Positions 37,401-49,202 are shown, counted from the stretch's first letter. The stretch: DNA of 64,000 nucleotides from Asterochloris sp. CNOR1 (GCA_963969365.1 OZ017749.1:2108001-2172000); one strand, 5' to 3'. Translations and numbers: made by a program. Notes: generated from the letters alone by a model not told the origin.

Positions 37401-39948
37401 CCCTGGGGGGGCTCCCAGAAGCCCGGCGGTAGCTGCCCAAGCCGCCAGGCAGGGCTTGCACACTGGCAGACAGCTGCAGGCCATCCATCATGCGCAGCTT
37501 GCCATTGTGAGGGTCAGCTGCTGAATGTCCCACAGGTTGTTGGGGCTGGCTGTCTGTGGTGTGCAGCCCCCTGTGCTCATGCGGCAGGGAGGGCGCCACA
37601 GAGTCCCCATCAGCACCCCCCGAGCGCAACAGATGCTGGGGGAGCTCACACCCAGGGCTCAGGATCTGCACCATGCATGAGAGCCCTAAGAATGCTGGAC
37701 GGGCTCACACTTTGGCATCAAGATCTGCCGAAGCTTTCTCTCTACAAAAAGATTGGAGGTGCTGTGCGAGCTCGCGCCCTGTCACTCAGCCGAGTGTTGG
37801 AGGTCGACCAAAGATCATCCACCATGCACATCCTTTTAGACATGTGCATCCTGCAATTGAGTGTGAAACATGCGGTGCCCAGCTCTGCTGCAATACCTCA
37901 ATGCAACCTGAGGCGGCATGCCATAGGTAGTAAACAGACTGCTTTGCCCAAGCTGAAGTGGTGATCTTGCTTGATACAGCCAATCAAGCAGCAGCTTGCC
38001 ATGCGCCCTGTCTCTAGCCACCTTTTGCAGTGGCTGGCAAGACTACGGCATGCATCCATTGCTGAGTTGCAGGGGCCTCAGACTCCTCCTGCACTGCCCT
38101 GCCCAGCTGGCGCTGTCACCTGGTGAAGCACTGGGGCAGCCCTCTCATCCACCAGGTCCACTGGGCGCCTGCCAGCAGCATTGCGCAGGGCGCGCAGGTC
38201 AGCACACTTGGCCTCAGCATCCTGCCGCCTCATGTGGTGGATCAGCATCAGCTGCACCATAGCCTCGTCCCCCCTGGCAGCTGCCAGGTGCAGCGGCGTC
38301 GAGTTGGGTGCTGCTGTGCCACCACCCTGCAGCATGGTGTGAGCAGATGAGCACGATACGGCCGCAAAGTCCTGAAGGACCAGAAATTTGTCACACCTGA
38401 TCCACCAGGGGCAAGAAGGGGCAAAATGATCTCATGGAAAATCAAGAGCCACACATCCTGGCCCACCTCCTCTGCTCTGACCAGGACCATCTTGCACTGC
38501 ACCGCCAGGCTTGCACCCTTCTCCAGCAGTGCTCTCACTGCCTCCAAGTGTCCCTGAGCTGCTGCCAAATGCATGGGCGCCACCCCACCCTGCGCCCTCT
38601 CGTCAGCAAACCTGCAAGCAGCACCTCTCAGGCCCCGCAAGCCTCTTGCATTCCCCCATATGCATGGCCTTCTGATGTGGAATGAGCTGCCAGGTGCATC
38701 CAAGCCTGTGCCCTCGCTGTCACTCAGCGTGCATGCCCAAGATGCTGCACCACTACACCTTCTGCGGCCATGCATCACTGATGAGCTCCCAGGTGCAACA
38801 GGCGCAAGGGCACCAACAGGAAACGCATTCAAGCACCTTGTTGTGCATGATGGCCATGCTCAACAGCAGTGGGCATCTGTTGACCCCCCCAGTCGGCAGC
38901 CAGATCCAGTGAGGTCAGCTATCTCATGTTAAGCAGTGCCAGAAAGTCCAACAGGTACACTCACACGCTGCTCACACCCCTGACCGTCTGGCCACTGTCC
39001 GAGGGCTGCTGTTGCCCCTGCATCCTCATAAGGTGGCTCTCCAACACAGCTGTTATGCACTGCGAGCGATTGTTGAGAGCTGCATAGTGCAAGCAGCTCT
39101 GCCCTTCCTGGCCCACAAGGACTGCTGTGCAGCCGCTTCCCAGGAGCAGTTGCACAACACTGAGGTGCCTGTAACGCACATCAACATGTTGTTAGCGCTT
39201 ACTGAAACTGCAAAGCATGATTCATAAGGGCACCCTTCAGTTCTTAAGCATCAGATGGCCTGCACAGATCTCATGCCCAATTGAAGTAGATAGAGACCAC
39301 CTCATGTGAAGTCTAATCCCAGCACTTAAGCATCAGGCACAGTCTGGGCACCCATCGTGATGGACCCCACCTGAGTCAGACATGATGTTGCCATGATGCA
39401 GCAGGTGACGGCTGCCTACCCTTCTTTGCAGGCCAGCATGAGAGCGGTCTCCCCGGCGGCATTCTGAGAGTCCATGTAGCCTTGCAGCTTGCCTCCTGCG
39501 CGTTTGTGGGCTTTGCGGCGTGCCTCCGCCTCAAAGTGATGCCTTGCGGCGTCCAGCACTGCCTGGACCACTTCAGGATTGCCATGAGCTGCAAGGGACA
39601 CTTGTGTGTTGCAAGTCTGATCATGAGGTTCTGGGCTGTGCAAGGCCAGATCCGGAAGCCAGACTTGCAGACAGCTTCAGGGGTTGTCTGGCGTACCAGC
39701 AGAGTTATGAAGGGTAGTCTGGCCACTTTTAAAGGCCCTGCTGATGGCTAGGGAGCGATCATGGCCCAGTAACTGCAGGCACGGAATTGACAGCAACTCT
39801 CAGCTAGCCGAGCAGCAGCAGGCGATGTCGCAGCCAGCAGAAAACGGGAGAGGGACCTGCTCACCCTAATGACGTCCTGAGTATCCCTTCTGGTAATGGC
39901 GCTCTGCAGCTCCTGCTCCTGGCGTCTGTACCGGCCCGGGAGCCGCAT
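31413..39948 (-). CDS. Ankyrin-repeat protein with a long Ser/Gln/Pro-rich tail (XBAT-like repeat layout)
   Basis: ATG at 39948, MRLPGRYRRQEQELQSAITR (exon 1 to 39865), then ankyrin units in separate exons: HGNPEVVQAVLDAARHHF and NAAGETALMLACKEG (39420-39600), HLSVVQLLLGSGC and EGQSCLHYAALNNRSQCITA (39010-39170), GGVAPMHLAAAQGHLEAVRA (38460-38610), NSTPLHLAAARGDEAMVQLM with AAGRRPVDLVDER (38130-38320). The order TALM, CLHYAA, APMHLAA, TPLHLAA, then RRPVDL resembles plant XBAT31-35 E3 ligases. A long low-complexity region follows, rich in Ser, Gln, Pro and Gly (exons near 37110-37670, 36600-36750, 36090-36400, 35640-35860, 34110-34530, 33120-33400, 32480-32970, 31413-31718). No RING cysteine pattern was found. 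The 3' limit and the unity of the downstream exons are uncertain, so more than one gene is possible. The start lies 69 nt behind the MsrB stop. Confidence 0.65.
35192..35330. repeat. 79-nt tandem duplication in an intron of the ankyrin gene
   Basis: GTGTAGTGGTACTGAAGTCA at 35212 recurs as GTATAGTGGTACAGAAGCCA at 35291, followed in both copies by GCATCCAAYATAG. The flanking GCAGGAGCAACAGG and GCAGTGGCTACAACTGG are also related. Spacing is 79 nt. Confidence 0.85.
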
Positions 39949-40017
39949 GGCAGGGCCAGGAGGCGCCCTGTCACTTTCCTCCCTGTTGGTTTCTTTATTT
40001 CAGACAGCTGATCGCTT

Positions 40018-41189
40018 CTAGGACGGGGTTTCAGGCTTGAAGGTCATTGCAACTCCATTCATGCAGTATCGAAGACCAGTGGGTTTGGGTCCGTCAGTAA
40101 AGACATGGCCCAGGTGCCCCTGGCAAGTCTTGCATCGTACCTGCAGGAGATGAGGTTGTCAGCTACAGAAAGCTTCAGCATCCCTTTCATGAGTGACTCA
40201 GTGTGCACTGCCTGCACCTCAACGCGTGGCAGAAACGGAATGCTCCTGTCGACTCGCTCTTCTATTGCATTGTCCACTGGCTTGAAGAAGCTTGGCCATC
40301 CTGCAGCGCACCCCAAGCTGAATGAGCTTATTGCAAGGCAGCTGAAAAGCATGGCATCAGCGCAGAATCTGATAGCATGTGCAGTCACCTGTCCCACTGT
40401 CAAATTTGGCATCGCTGGAGTACACTGGCGTGCCACAGCCTGCACACTTGTATGTACCCCTGCGCTTTTCCTGCTCAACAGTATCAAGGATCAGACAGAT
40501 ACAAGCATGACAGACAGATGCAAGCATGCTCTGCACACAGTCGAGCTGCCTTGTACAGGTGAAGGCATCATTGAGATGGGCAAGAGCATCAGGCAGACAC
40601 CATGACAGGGTGGGAGACCATACAAACTGCAAGATGAGGCCTTGCTGGTCCAGCTCACATGGTCAAGAGGGCTGGACAGAGGCAGCTCAGTGCCTGACTT
40701 TCTCAGAACACGGTATGCTGCTGGCGACAGCAACTGCTTCCACTCCTGCTCCGTATGGTGGACCTGCAGGCACCACAGCATGTTGGTGAGGCTAGAAGGC
40801 TTGCAGCATTGTGTTGAGGGTGAACCCTTCCTGAAGCAGCCCAACACCAGGCACCAAAACACAGGCCATTGACAATGCCTCACCTCTCCCTCCCTGGCGT
40901 CAGGGTCTCCGCCTTCCTCAGACCTGCGCTGCATCACGTCTGCAGGCTTCATGCTCCTGGCAAGCGCAAGCCCAGGCACGACAGCCATGACTGCCACCAG
41001 GGCGCCACCCTCTAGGAGCATGTTTCGCCTCAAGCTGTGCAGCTGAGAGTCTCTGTCAGTGGCATGGCAGCGCACTTCTCTCTGTACTGCTGCAGGACGC
41101 TGCGAGTGCAGGCCGCTGGCCAAGGCCACCTTGGTGCCAGTGTGTGGCCCAATGCTGCTGAGCTGAATGTGGAGGCAATTGCAAACCAT
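40018..41189 (-). CDS. MSRB: Peptide-methionine (R)-S-oxide reductase MsrB, with bipartite plastid/thylakoid-type leader
   Basis: ATG at 41189. Residues 1 to about 75 ([16 protein letters not shown]..., Arg/Ser-rich) look like a chloroplast transit peptide. Then [19 protein letters not shown] and VPGLALA form a twin-arginine plus hydrophobic plus Ala-x-Ala segment, as in thylakoid-lumen Tat signals. The catalytic domain follows: [40 protein letters not shown] (first CxxC of the zinc site), [35 protein letters not shown] (second CxxC) and [11 protein letters not shown] with the catalytic cysteine. The last exon is 40018-40140 and ends KPETPS, TAG at 40018. The enzyme reduces the R-epimer of methionine sulfoxide in proteins, with thioredoxin-type electron donors. 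It is divergent from the gene at 41243 and lies 69 nt upstream of the ankyrin gene on the same strand. Confidence 0.93.
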
Positions 41190-41242
41190 GTGAAAGCCCG
41201 GTGACTGGGATAGCTGCGGGACTAAAGAAAGAAATAGGAGCC

Positions 41243-43743
41243 ATGCCCAGTCAAGGTCAACAGTTGGCCGCTCCAATGCAGGGCTTGCAGGTGACCAGGA
41301 TACCTTCAGGCGTGTCAGTGTTGAACTGCCGCAAAGTGCGACGGGCTCTGCGTGGCCAGCCCAGTGACTTGTCGGGCCAGCAGCTCAGGGCCTCGCACCA
41401 TGCAGATCAGGTTGTCCAAGACATGTTGCCTAGCCTGCCTGCTGGTCACAGGTATGGTGCTGTGCCAGCCATGGGTCCACTGCTGCGAATAGTGCCTGTG
41501 GATTGTGCCTCAGACCCTTACTGTGGTCCTGCAGGCCACTTGGCAGCCACACATGCAGACGGGACACAGCGGGATGCCCGTGCTCTGTTGCAAGCCTCTG
41601 CCAGTGCCTCTGCCAGTGCTCAGGCTGCAGCCTCAGCATTTGTGCCTGGTAAGCATAATGTACAGGGGTGCACGCTGCATGTGCTCTCGCGCCAGCAGCT
41701 GTCAGGGATGGGCGCCTGGTCACAGTAAGTTGGCTGGCCTCCTTGTTGGCAGGCCTCTCTGCGGCCCCGTCTTGGACAAGACCTTGCATCAGCCCAATTT
41801 ACCACAGCCATCAGTCAAGAGGCTGTGCAGTTCCTGCAAATCACTTTTATGGCACACGCCTAAGAGTTCGTGTGCAGTGGATTGACTGGTGTATTGTGCC
41901 TCGCGGACCTTACCCTGCCCCGGTGTTGAGCAGTGGGACAACATGATGCCTTGTGCAGTGCAGCAAAGCCTGTGTCTGGGGCTGAGAGCTCTGAGTTGCC
42001 GGTTGGGATGCCTCCTCTTGTGCTTGTCCTTTGAGCATCAGTCAGACCTAGGTGTTGCCCAGGAGCACACCTGCGCAGCCTCAACTGATTTGCTCGCGCC
42101 CCTCGGACGAGGAGGACATGTCTCCTGCCCCGTCTAGCTTAGTACAGCCTTAGCCTGCTCTCTCTGCTCTGTGCGGGATCAGACTGTATGACTGAGAGCA
42201 CAGTCACCTGCTGAAGGCGGCCCAGCTGCTTGCAGCCAGAAGTGGCAGCTGTCTGAGCTGCTTTCAAGCGGCATGCCTACCTTACATGACTGCTTTGTGT
42301 GCTGTGCAGTGGCAGTTGAGAAACAAGCCGTGCCTGTCGTTGTGGCAGAGAAGGCCGCGCCTGTAGTTGTAGCAGAGAAGGCCGCGCCAGTCCAAGTGGT
42401 GGAGGTGCCTGCGGTGAGCTTCTCAGACTAGTATGGGTATTGTGCTGTCCTTGATTGACGTCCTGGAGCGTTCTGCAAACCTTCGCGGATCTCTATATAC
42501 CTCAGAAGTGTCAGCACAGTCCTTGCTGCGACTGCAGCGTTGTGTACCATGGACACTTGCAATTTGCTGCAACCTTGATCACTGTGCAACAAGATCCTGG
42601 CTCCCTCCCTGCAGGTGCCAGTGGTGACACCAGCTCCTACGACAACCCCGCCACCCCCCACCACCACCAAGGCGCCAGCGACCACCACCAAGGCGCCAGT
42701 GACCACTGCGGCAGCCACAGCGCCCCCTGTGTCCGTCTCAGGCGCACGGGCACCTCCTGTGGCTGTGTCAGGCGCTAGGGTGGCAACGACTGCTGCCCCT
42801 GTGACCACGTCAGCACCAGCTGTCCCAATGACCACATCAGCACCAGCTGTGCCAGTGATTACCTCAGCACCTGCTGTCCCAGCGAGAGTAGCCCCTGCCA
42901 CAACACGCATCATCACACCGGGCACCCCCATCGGGGAGGTGCCTGGCAAGGACCAGGCCGCTGTGGCTTCAGCGCTGGCTCAGGGAGCCACAGTAATCAT
43001 TGAGGAGGCGCCAGCTGCGCCAGTAAGGCTGCACTGCATACATGCACTTGCACAGCAAAACATTAATGGTGCTGGCATCATTCTTGATTCAGCATTAAGG
43101 AGAGTTAAGCTGCTGAGCACAATGTTGCAGCCCTGCCTCGGAATCTTGAGCCACGCTGCTGCTAGCGTCCGTGCCTTGAACCCCGTCCAGCAACATGCTG
43201 TGCCGCCAGGGTGGGGCTGCTCTGCTTGGCTGTGCTTTGGCAGAGGCTGCACATGCTGGCGCCTTTGCCGATGTAAGCCTGCAAAGCTGCTGACTTGCGG
43301 AAAGCGGCCGCTTCGGGTACATCATCAGCCTTGCAGGCTTTGAAGCTGGTGCAGGCGCCAGACTGGCTTGCAGCCTTGCGGGACAAGCCCACGCTCAGGT
43401 GGTGCTGCTGATTTGCAGGCTGTCATCATCACTGCAATCCCTATTCCTACTTCAACAGCACCCAAAACCACAAACAGGGCCCCAAACACTGCTGCAGTCA
43501 CCTCGGCTGCGCCTATTGTGGCTCAAGCAGCTAGTGAGTGAAACGACTTCTTGCCAAAGTGCTTGTTCAAGTTGGCATTGCAGGCTTTGGGCCATGGCGC
43601 TGACTATGTTGGATGCGCCTACAGGTGAAGCCATCAGCACCGGCGGCCCTGTGACAAGCGAACCTGAAAGTGTGGCTCAAGGTGCATTGCCTGCTGTGTT
43701 GGAAACACTAAGGAGGCGCTTGGCCAACACTATCCAGCATTGA
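41243..43743 (+). CDS. Pro/Thr/Ala-rich protein of unknown function
   Basis: Five exons with matching phases, 1152 coding nt, 383 aa: 41243-41648, 42310-42413, 42615-43022, 43419-43533, 43625-43743. No domain was recognised. Exon 1 ends in an Ala/Ser run (ALLQASASASASAQAAASAF). Exon 2 carries two near-identical VVVAEKAAPV units. Exon 3 is a mucin-like tract with TTTKAPATTTKAP and repeated TTSAPAVP units. Exon 4 is TSTAPKTTNRAPNTAA. The last exon ends VLETLRRRLANTIQH. Such tracts are typical of O-glycosylated wall or linker proteins, but there is no clear signal peptide at this ATG, so secretion is unproven. Three cysteines occur in exon 1. The start is 53 nt from the divergent MsrB start. It is convergent with EXO1, with 333 nt between the stops. 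Confidence 0.75.
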
Positions 43744-44076
43744 TCGTGCGTTGATGCAGGCTGAGGCGTTGGCTCCTGGCCCCCCTCTACATACAGTTGT
43801 GTTGTGACCTGGCTCATTTTCACACTGTATAATGCTTCTCCTGAACATAGTGCGGCCCTTGGGCAGATTCCTGCCAGGGCCACCTCCTTCTGTAGCCAAC
43901 ACATTCCCTGTGCGTCCTTCCCTGCCATGAAGATCCCCAGCTCGCACTCCCTGCCAATTGCCCCACCTATTCATTGGTGCCTGCAAAGCAATGTACATGA
44001 CCAATGCACAGACTGAACCCGTCCTTTAAGCAGCAGACCTGCAAGTTCTGGAGAACAAAACAGACTGTTCAACATG

Positions 44077-47000
44077 TCACTTTTGGGTAGTGAAGAAGCG
44101 CCTGATACTGTTGGCTGGCTCGACAGCCAGCTGGCTGCTTGCCCTCCGCAGCTTTGAGGGCTTGCTGCTGGCTCTGGTGACAGCCCCAGAGCGCTGGGCG
44201 GAGAGGGGTACGCCATTGCATCTGGGGCTCAGTTGCCATTCAAGCCACTGCTGGGGCAGCATCTGCTCAGCAGCAATGGCCCTGGCCAGCACCAGGTCTG
44301 CATCCTGCGCTGCAGGTGGCAGTGCGCCTCTCTGTAGCCCTGCTAGAGACATTGGCTGCTGTCCGCCTTTGCCATCGCACGACGGGACCGCACGTGAGAC
44401 TGTGGCAGCTCCCTGGCCTGCAGCTGCGTCGGCCTCCTCAGGCTGTCTATCAGGTGCTAGGCTGCACGCTGCCTCCCCCGGCTCTCCTGCTGTGGCTACA
44501 GACGTCCTGCTCTGCCCAACAAGCCTCTCAGCGGCTGCATCGCCTGGCTGTTGCCTGGGGTGCCAGAGCCCTGCCTGTGCTGGCAAGTCGCTTGAAGCTG
44601 CAATAGGCCCTGAGGGGGCTTCTGCGCCCATGCAGCCAGCCCTCCTGCCTGCTTGAGCCTGCATTCCGTGCCTCGGTGACTTGAGCACGCCCCGCCCTGT
44701 GGGAGTCCCACTGACTGGCATGTGCACCTTGCGCTGCAGCGCCTCCCCTGCCAGCTCCAGATCGTTCTCCTTGGTGCTGCGCTTGCGCTTGTGCAGGCTG
44801 CATGCAAGGTGTCTGGGGCTGCCCGCCGGGCTCCTGCATCTCTCTGCAGGGGAGGCCGCTGCCAGCTGCACAGGCATGCCCGCCATGGCTGCAGACCTCT
44901 GCGCATGCTCCTGCTGCTGCTCCTGAGCACAAGCGTGCTGCCAGCTAGGGGAAGCTGCAGGACCTGTCAGACGAGACTTGGCCACTGCATCTGCATGCAA
45001 AAGCACAGGATGTGGGTCATGGAGTGGAAACAATGCAGGGGAGGCAGCCTTGCACCTGCAGCCAGACCCAGAGCTGCTTGTCACGTGAGGTCTGAAGGCT
45101 GCCATCCCCGGCTAGGTGGCCCGGCGCTTGTCAGACAGCAAGGCAGTCCAGCCGCACAGCACGGACCTCACACAGGAGATGCATGCAATCACAAGCGAGA
45201 CACAGCAGCACTCTTGGCCTGTGCCCACTGGCACTTCATCAGCACCTGCCATGCACCAGCTGCAGATTGCTTGCTTGACAGGCAGCAGCTGAACGAGATG
45301 GCCTGGCAGCTGCACCTGCCAGCAGGTCATGTGCAGGCCGCATCCAGGAGGACTTCACAGGAGCAGGAGCCCTCTGGCTCTGGCTCAGAGCGTGCCCTCT
45401 GTGCTGCCACGGGCTGCCAGTCTGCTGCGGCGCCAGAGGTCTGGCAGGAAAGGGTGCATATGGTGGCTGGGGCTGCAACCTTCCTGCAGCAATGCCTGCT
45501 GCCACACCCGGGTCCCGCATGGGCCCCAGGAAGGCAACCTCTGCCTCCTTGAGCTCCACAGGAAGGGGATGCATGTGCAGCTGGCGGCCTGGTGGGCCAG
45601 GCGTGCAGTCAATCACCAGCGCATGCCTGCACCAGGAGGGTATCTGCTTGCTGCACATTACGCCTGCCATGGCACGCAGACAAGCAGGGGACATGCTGCC
45701 AGGGCTGAATCTATGGCTGGTACTCATGAAAGCCGTTCCCGCTGGGTGGACGGCAGCGCCTCATGTAGCTTAAGCTCACAGGCCGCAAGAGCAGTCATTG
45801 CAGCAGCACGCAGCAGACTCTTGCCCTTTGGGGGAGAAATGGCACAGACTGGGCCCAGGCACAGGACAGCAGGCTGGCCCTGAAGGCAAGCTGTGCATGC
45901 AGATGGGCTACTGCGAGCAGGCTGTGTCTGGCAGCTTGAGTGGTGTCTCTGCCACAGCAGAACCGGACACAGTTGCAGGAGCTGCTTGACTCATGGGGGC
46001 GGCTCCCAGAAGTGAGTGTCCAAGTAGGGGGACCACCGCCTTGCTGGCTGGAGCACGAAAGATGTGCCCATGGAACCGTATTGGACACAGAAAGGTCCCC
46101 ACCTAAACCCCCAGATGGCGCGCTGCAGGGCCTCTGGGTACCCCTCCGGCACTACGGTCTTGCTGCGCTTCAGTGCTGCAATGACCTGTGGCACCGTGCG
46201 CCACGCCTTCACCAAGGTGTGCGCCTTCCTGAACCCGATGCCCTTGATGCTGGGCAGGAAGTCGCAGCCGGCCAGCACGCAGGTGATCTGGAGCATCTCT
46301 AGGGTGAAATTGCTGAAGCTCAGCACTGCAGGGAGCAGAAGTCTTGTCAGGGGAGTGCCAGGCTAGAGTTGCATGGCTGGAGACGCAGGGGCTCAGTGCT
46401 GCAGCACAAAGTGGCTGGAATTACATGAGAGAGCAGCAAATGTAGGCTCTAAATAAGGTCAAGCGCAATGCTGCAGCAGGCAGATTGTTGTCAGGGGCCA
46501 AGCAGTTGTGGATAGTTGCAGAGGCCCAACACTGTCGGCACAAGGCACTTTCTGTTGGACACACGGTGCCGATCAGACTTGTTGGCGGGCTCCTGCGTTT
46601 GACCCCGCTTCCTATGGATGGTGTGCTACCACAGAGCGGGATGTGTCCTGCCAGCACAGCATTGGCCATTATTGCGTGAGTTCTGCTACTCCTCATCATG
46701 ATGTCCCTTCTGGGACAGAGTGCTGTTGAAGGGCAAAATGAACCTCGTAATGGTGCATTGCCGCGCAGCACAGAGCAGGCTTGCCTTTGCTCCCCCGCTT
46801 CTTCCCTTCCCCGGCCTCCCCATCCGGCACAGCTGCTGTTGCTGCTGGGGCCAGCCTGCCATCAAACAGGTCCTGCAGGCCCAGCGCCTGGGCCGAGCGG
46901 CTGCCGCGGTCGCATTTGAACAGCATCAGGGGGCAGCCGTAGGGCACAAGGTCGCTGTCCTCAGTCATTACGGCGGCCAGGCCGCCCTGGGCCTCGCCCA

Positions 47001-48856
47001 GCTGCAGGCACAGGCCGCCACTTGGTGAGAGCCACATAGTGAGTGGTACAGGGTGCATTTGGCCAGTGCCTTGCCTGTGGCTACCTCTTAGGCAGCCCTG
47101 AGTCTCGTCCCATGTCACGCGACCCACGGGTGCCTTCCAAGCCGTAACAGGATGTGTTTTGAGACACAAATGCAGGGTCTGCAGCTGCCTATTTGGGCAC
47201 CCTGGGCCACACAGCTTCAGGGGCAGGCAGCAGCCAATGACAAGCCAGCAGCGAGTGGAAGGAAGCAAGCAAAGCTTGGTGTGTCTTGCTCCTGAGTGCA
47301 GGCCTTGTGTGTGCGTGCAGTGCCCACCTGTCCACCTGTCCAGCTGTAGCTTAGGCAGCTGATAAACGCAAGAGAGAGTTAGGCCAGATGCGCTACTCAA
47401 CTATGAGCATGCGATGTATTGAGTACCCAGCAGCAATTCAGCTGCCTTGGTGCCCTTAAGTTGAGCAGACTTCTCTTGTCAGGTAGGAGCTGTACCTGGG
47501 GACCTGTGCAGCATGCAAGCACACATGGCCACATGCTGGGAGTGCAAGGCTTGGCTCACCTGAAGAGTGCCTGCGACCGGTGGAGGGCCTGCCATGACCA
47601 GGGTGCCTGACCTGACCTGTCCTGGCAAGGCCAACAGGCCCACACAAGGACTGGTGCCTTAGCTGCAGAGGGCCTCACCAGGGACAGGAAGGCCAACTGA
47701 GAGTCAGCCTCGTAGGGGCTCACAACAAATGCAATGCCCAGCCGCTGCAGCTGCAAAACTAGCTCATGCGCCATGTCCGCAGTGATAGTCACGGTCTGAC
47801 TAAACGCTGTGGCTGCCTCCTTGACCTGTCCTGCGGCATGCAGCATCTTGGCCTTCTCTGCAGCCTTCTGCCTGCAGGGCAGCAGCCATGGTGGTCTTGG
47901 TCTGGCCAAGCATCCAGTGGCTGCTGCATGCGGCACCCCTGGCCTGTGCCCTGCTGCCTGCATGAAGCTGGTGGGACTAATCAGCATATGGCACATCACC
48001 TGGGGTAGATCTCTTCACCTGCCCTGCTGCATACAGTGCAGCAGCTGTGATTGTCACAATTTGACCACATGATGTCCCCCCCTCCTGCTGCATACAGCAG
48101 GAGAAGGCAAAACGCGTTTGTCAACAGCTGCCCATCTGTTGCAGTACCGTCATGGACTGGCCAATCACCACTGCAGTTGTCTTTCTGCATCCAGGCCTGC
48201 TCATCACTCTACTGCCTGATACACCAGCAAGGCACCTGTTGTGGTTGCACGTGCTGGCCATGCATTTAGGGCGCAGCACAGGCTGAGGTAGTCGGCTGCT
48301 GTAAATCAAAGGGGAAATATTTTGAGCCAGCATTCCCGTGCATGCAGGCTGCAACAGGGTGAGGGCATGACTTCACAGCAGGGTGCACCTGCTGGCACTT
48401 CTCTCCTGGCGAGTCTGCTCCTTGGCCGGCAGTGAGCCACCATCAAACACTACCTGAAGCAGGTGCAGGCTGGGTGTCAGCAGACGCCTCTGGCAGCCTC
48501 ACAACAAGATGGGCAGCCCTCAAAGTGCTGGACTCACGACAGGAATTATACCGCAGGTAGTCAGCATCTCCAACATCCTCAAGCAGAATGAGATGTATGG
48601 TGCGTGCTGGCCCTTGGCAATCCACCTGCATGAAATCAAGGACTGGGCGTCCAGCTGCAGGCAGGGCAACAGGGGAGGTCAGGCGCTGTCAAGGCGTGCA
48701 CCATAAATCGCCCGTGCCCAGCTCAGTTGCACAGGCTGCACAGCCGCGGTGCAGCCAGGCCATGGCATCCACGCCACATCTTCTTCCACGCAGTGTTTCC
48801 AGCTGAATCAAGGCTGTGTAAGGGCGAAGCTCCTTGTGAAGATTGGAAATGCCCAT
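44077..48856 (-). CDS. EXO1: Exonuclease 1 (XPG/FEN1/RAD2-family 5' to 3' nuclease)
   Basis: ATG at 48856: MGISNLHKELRPYTALIQLE, LRGRRCGVDAMAWLHRGC (N-terminal catalytic Asp), spliced after GDLW to IAKGQHAPYISFCLRMLEML, then PVVVFDGGSLPAKEQTRQER. The second exon group near 47670-47870 holds AKMLHAAGQVKEAATAF and VVSPYEADSQLAFL (catalytic Glu/Asp). Next AAVMTEDSDLVPYGCPLMLF near 46950, and CVLAGCDFLPSIKGIGFRKA near 46250, the helix-hairpin-helix signature. A long unstructured tail at 44077-45105 contains KRKRS basic clusters and ends NSIRRFFTTQK, TGA at 44077. EXO1 resects DNA ends and works in mismatch repair in the nucleus. The conserved GxxF-type blocks and the long tail distinguish it from FEN1. 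Several middle exon borders were not fixed. Confidence 0.93.
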
Positions 48857-49202
48857 CTAACTGGCAAGGCAACAGCAACGGCATCAAAACTATGCTCTCG
48901 TCCCTGGCATAGATGTGGTGGCGCCAGTCAGACGCTGTGCTGCACCTGCACGTACAGAGTGCCTGGCCTGTAAAGCTTATCGAGGAGCTCGCTCTCAATG
49001 TCTCAGTCCACCCGTGAAAGGCTGGTCAACCCACATGGCAAATTCAAAGCTGCCGACTAGCTGACTCCTGTGATGGCCTACACCATGAGATCGTCTTGGG
49101 TAACCGTACAGCACCCACCCCTGCTTTGAACTCATGTGAGAGTTGGTCGACAGTAGGTCAACTTGAAAAATGTCGATCACCCTCCAAATTTGACAGCCCA
49201 GC
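48857..49202. promoter_or_regulatory. Divergent intergenic region EXO1/WASHC4
   Basis: At most 346 nt separate the EXO1 ATG from the first WASHC4 exon recognised. An ATG at 48998 opens only a 20-codon frame ending at a TAG, which could be an upstream ORF. No core-promoter motif was identified. Confidence 0.4.

Noticed and set aside
41189-41276. MsrB start upstream of 41189
   Set aside because: The in-frame upstream extension has no transit-peptide character and would overlap the divergent gene. ATG 41189 gives a convincing leader.
41581-41640. GCCAGTGCCTCT-type microsatellite as a regulatory element
   Set aside because: It is simply the coding sequence of the Ala/Ser run in exon 1 of the Pro/Thr-rich gene.
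48998-49060. ATG-started frame MSQSTRERLVNPHGKFKAAD as the WASHC4 first exon
   Set aside because: It ends in TAG after 20 codons with no GT donor before the stop and only a weak resemblance to the animal N terminus. It could be an upstream ORF.
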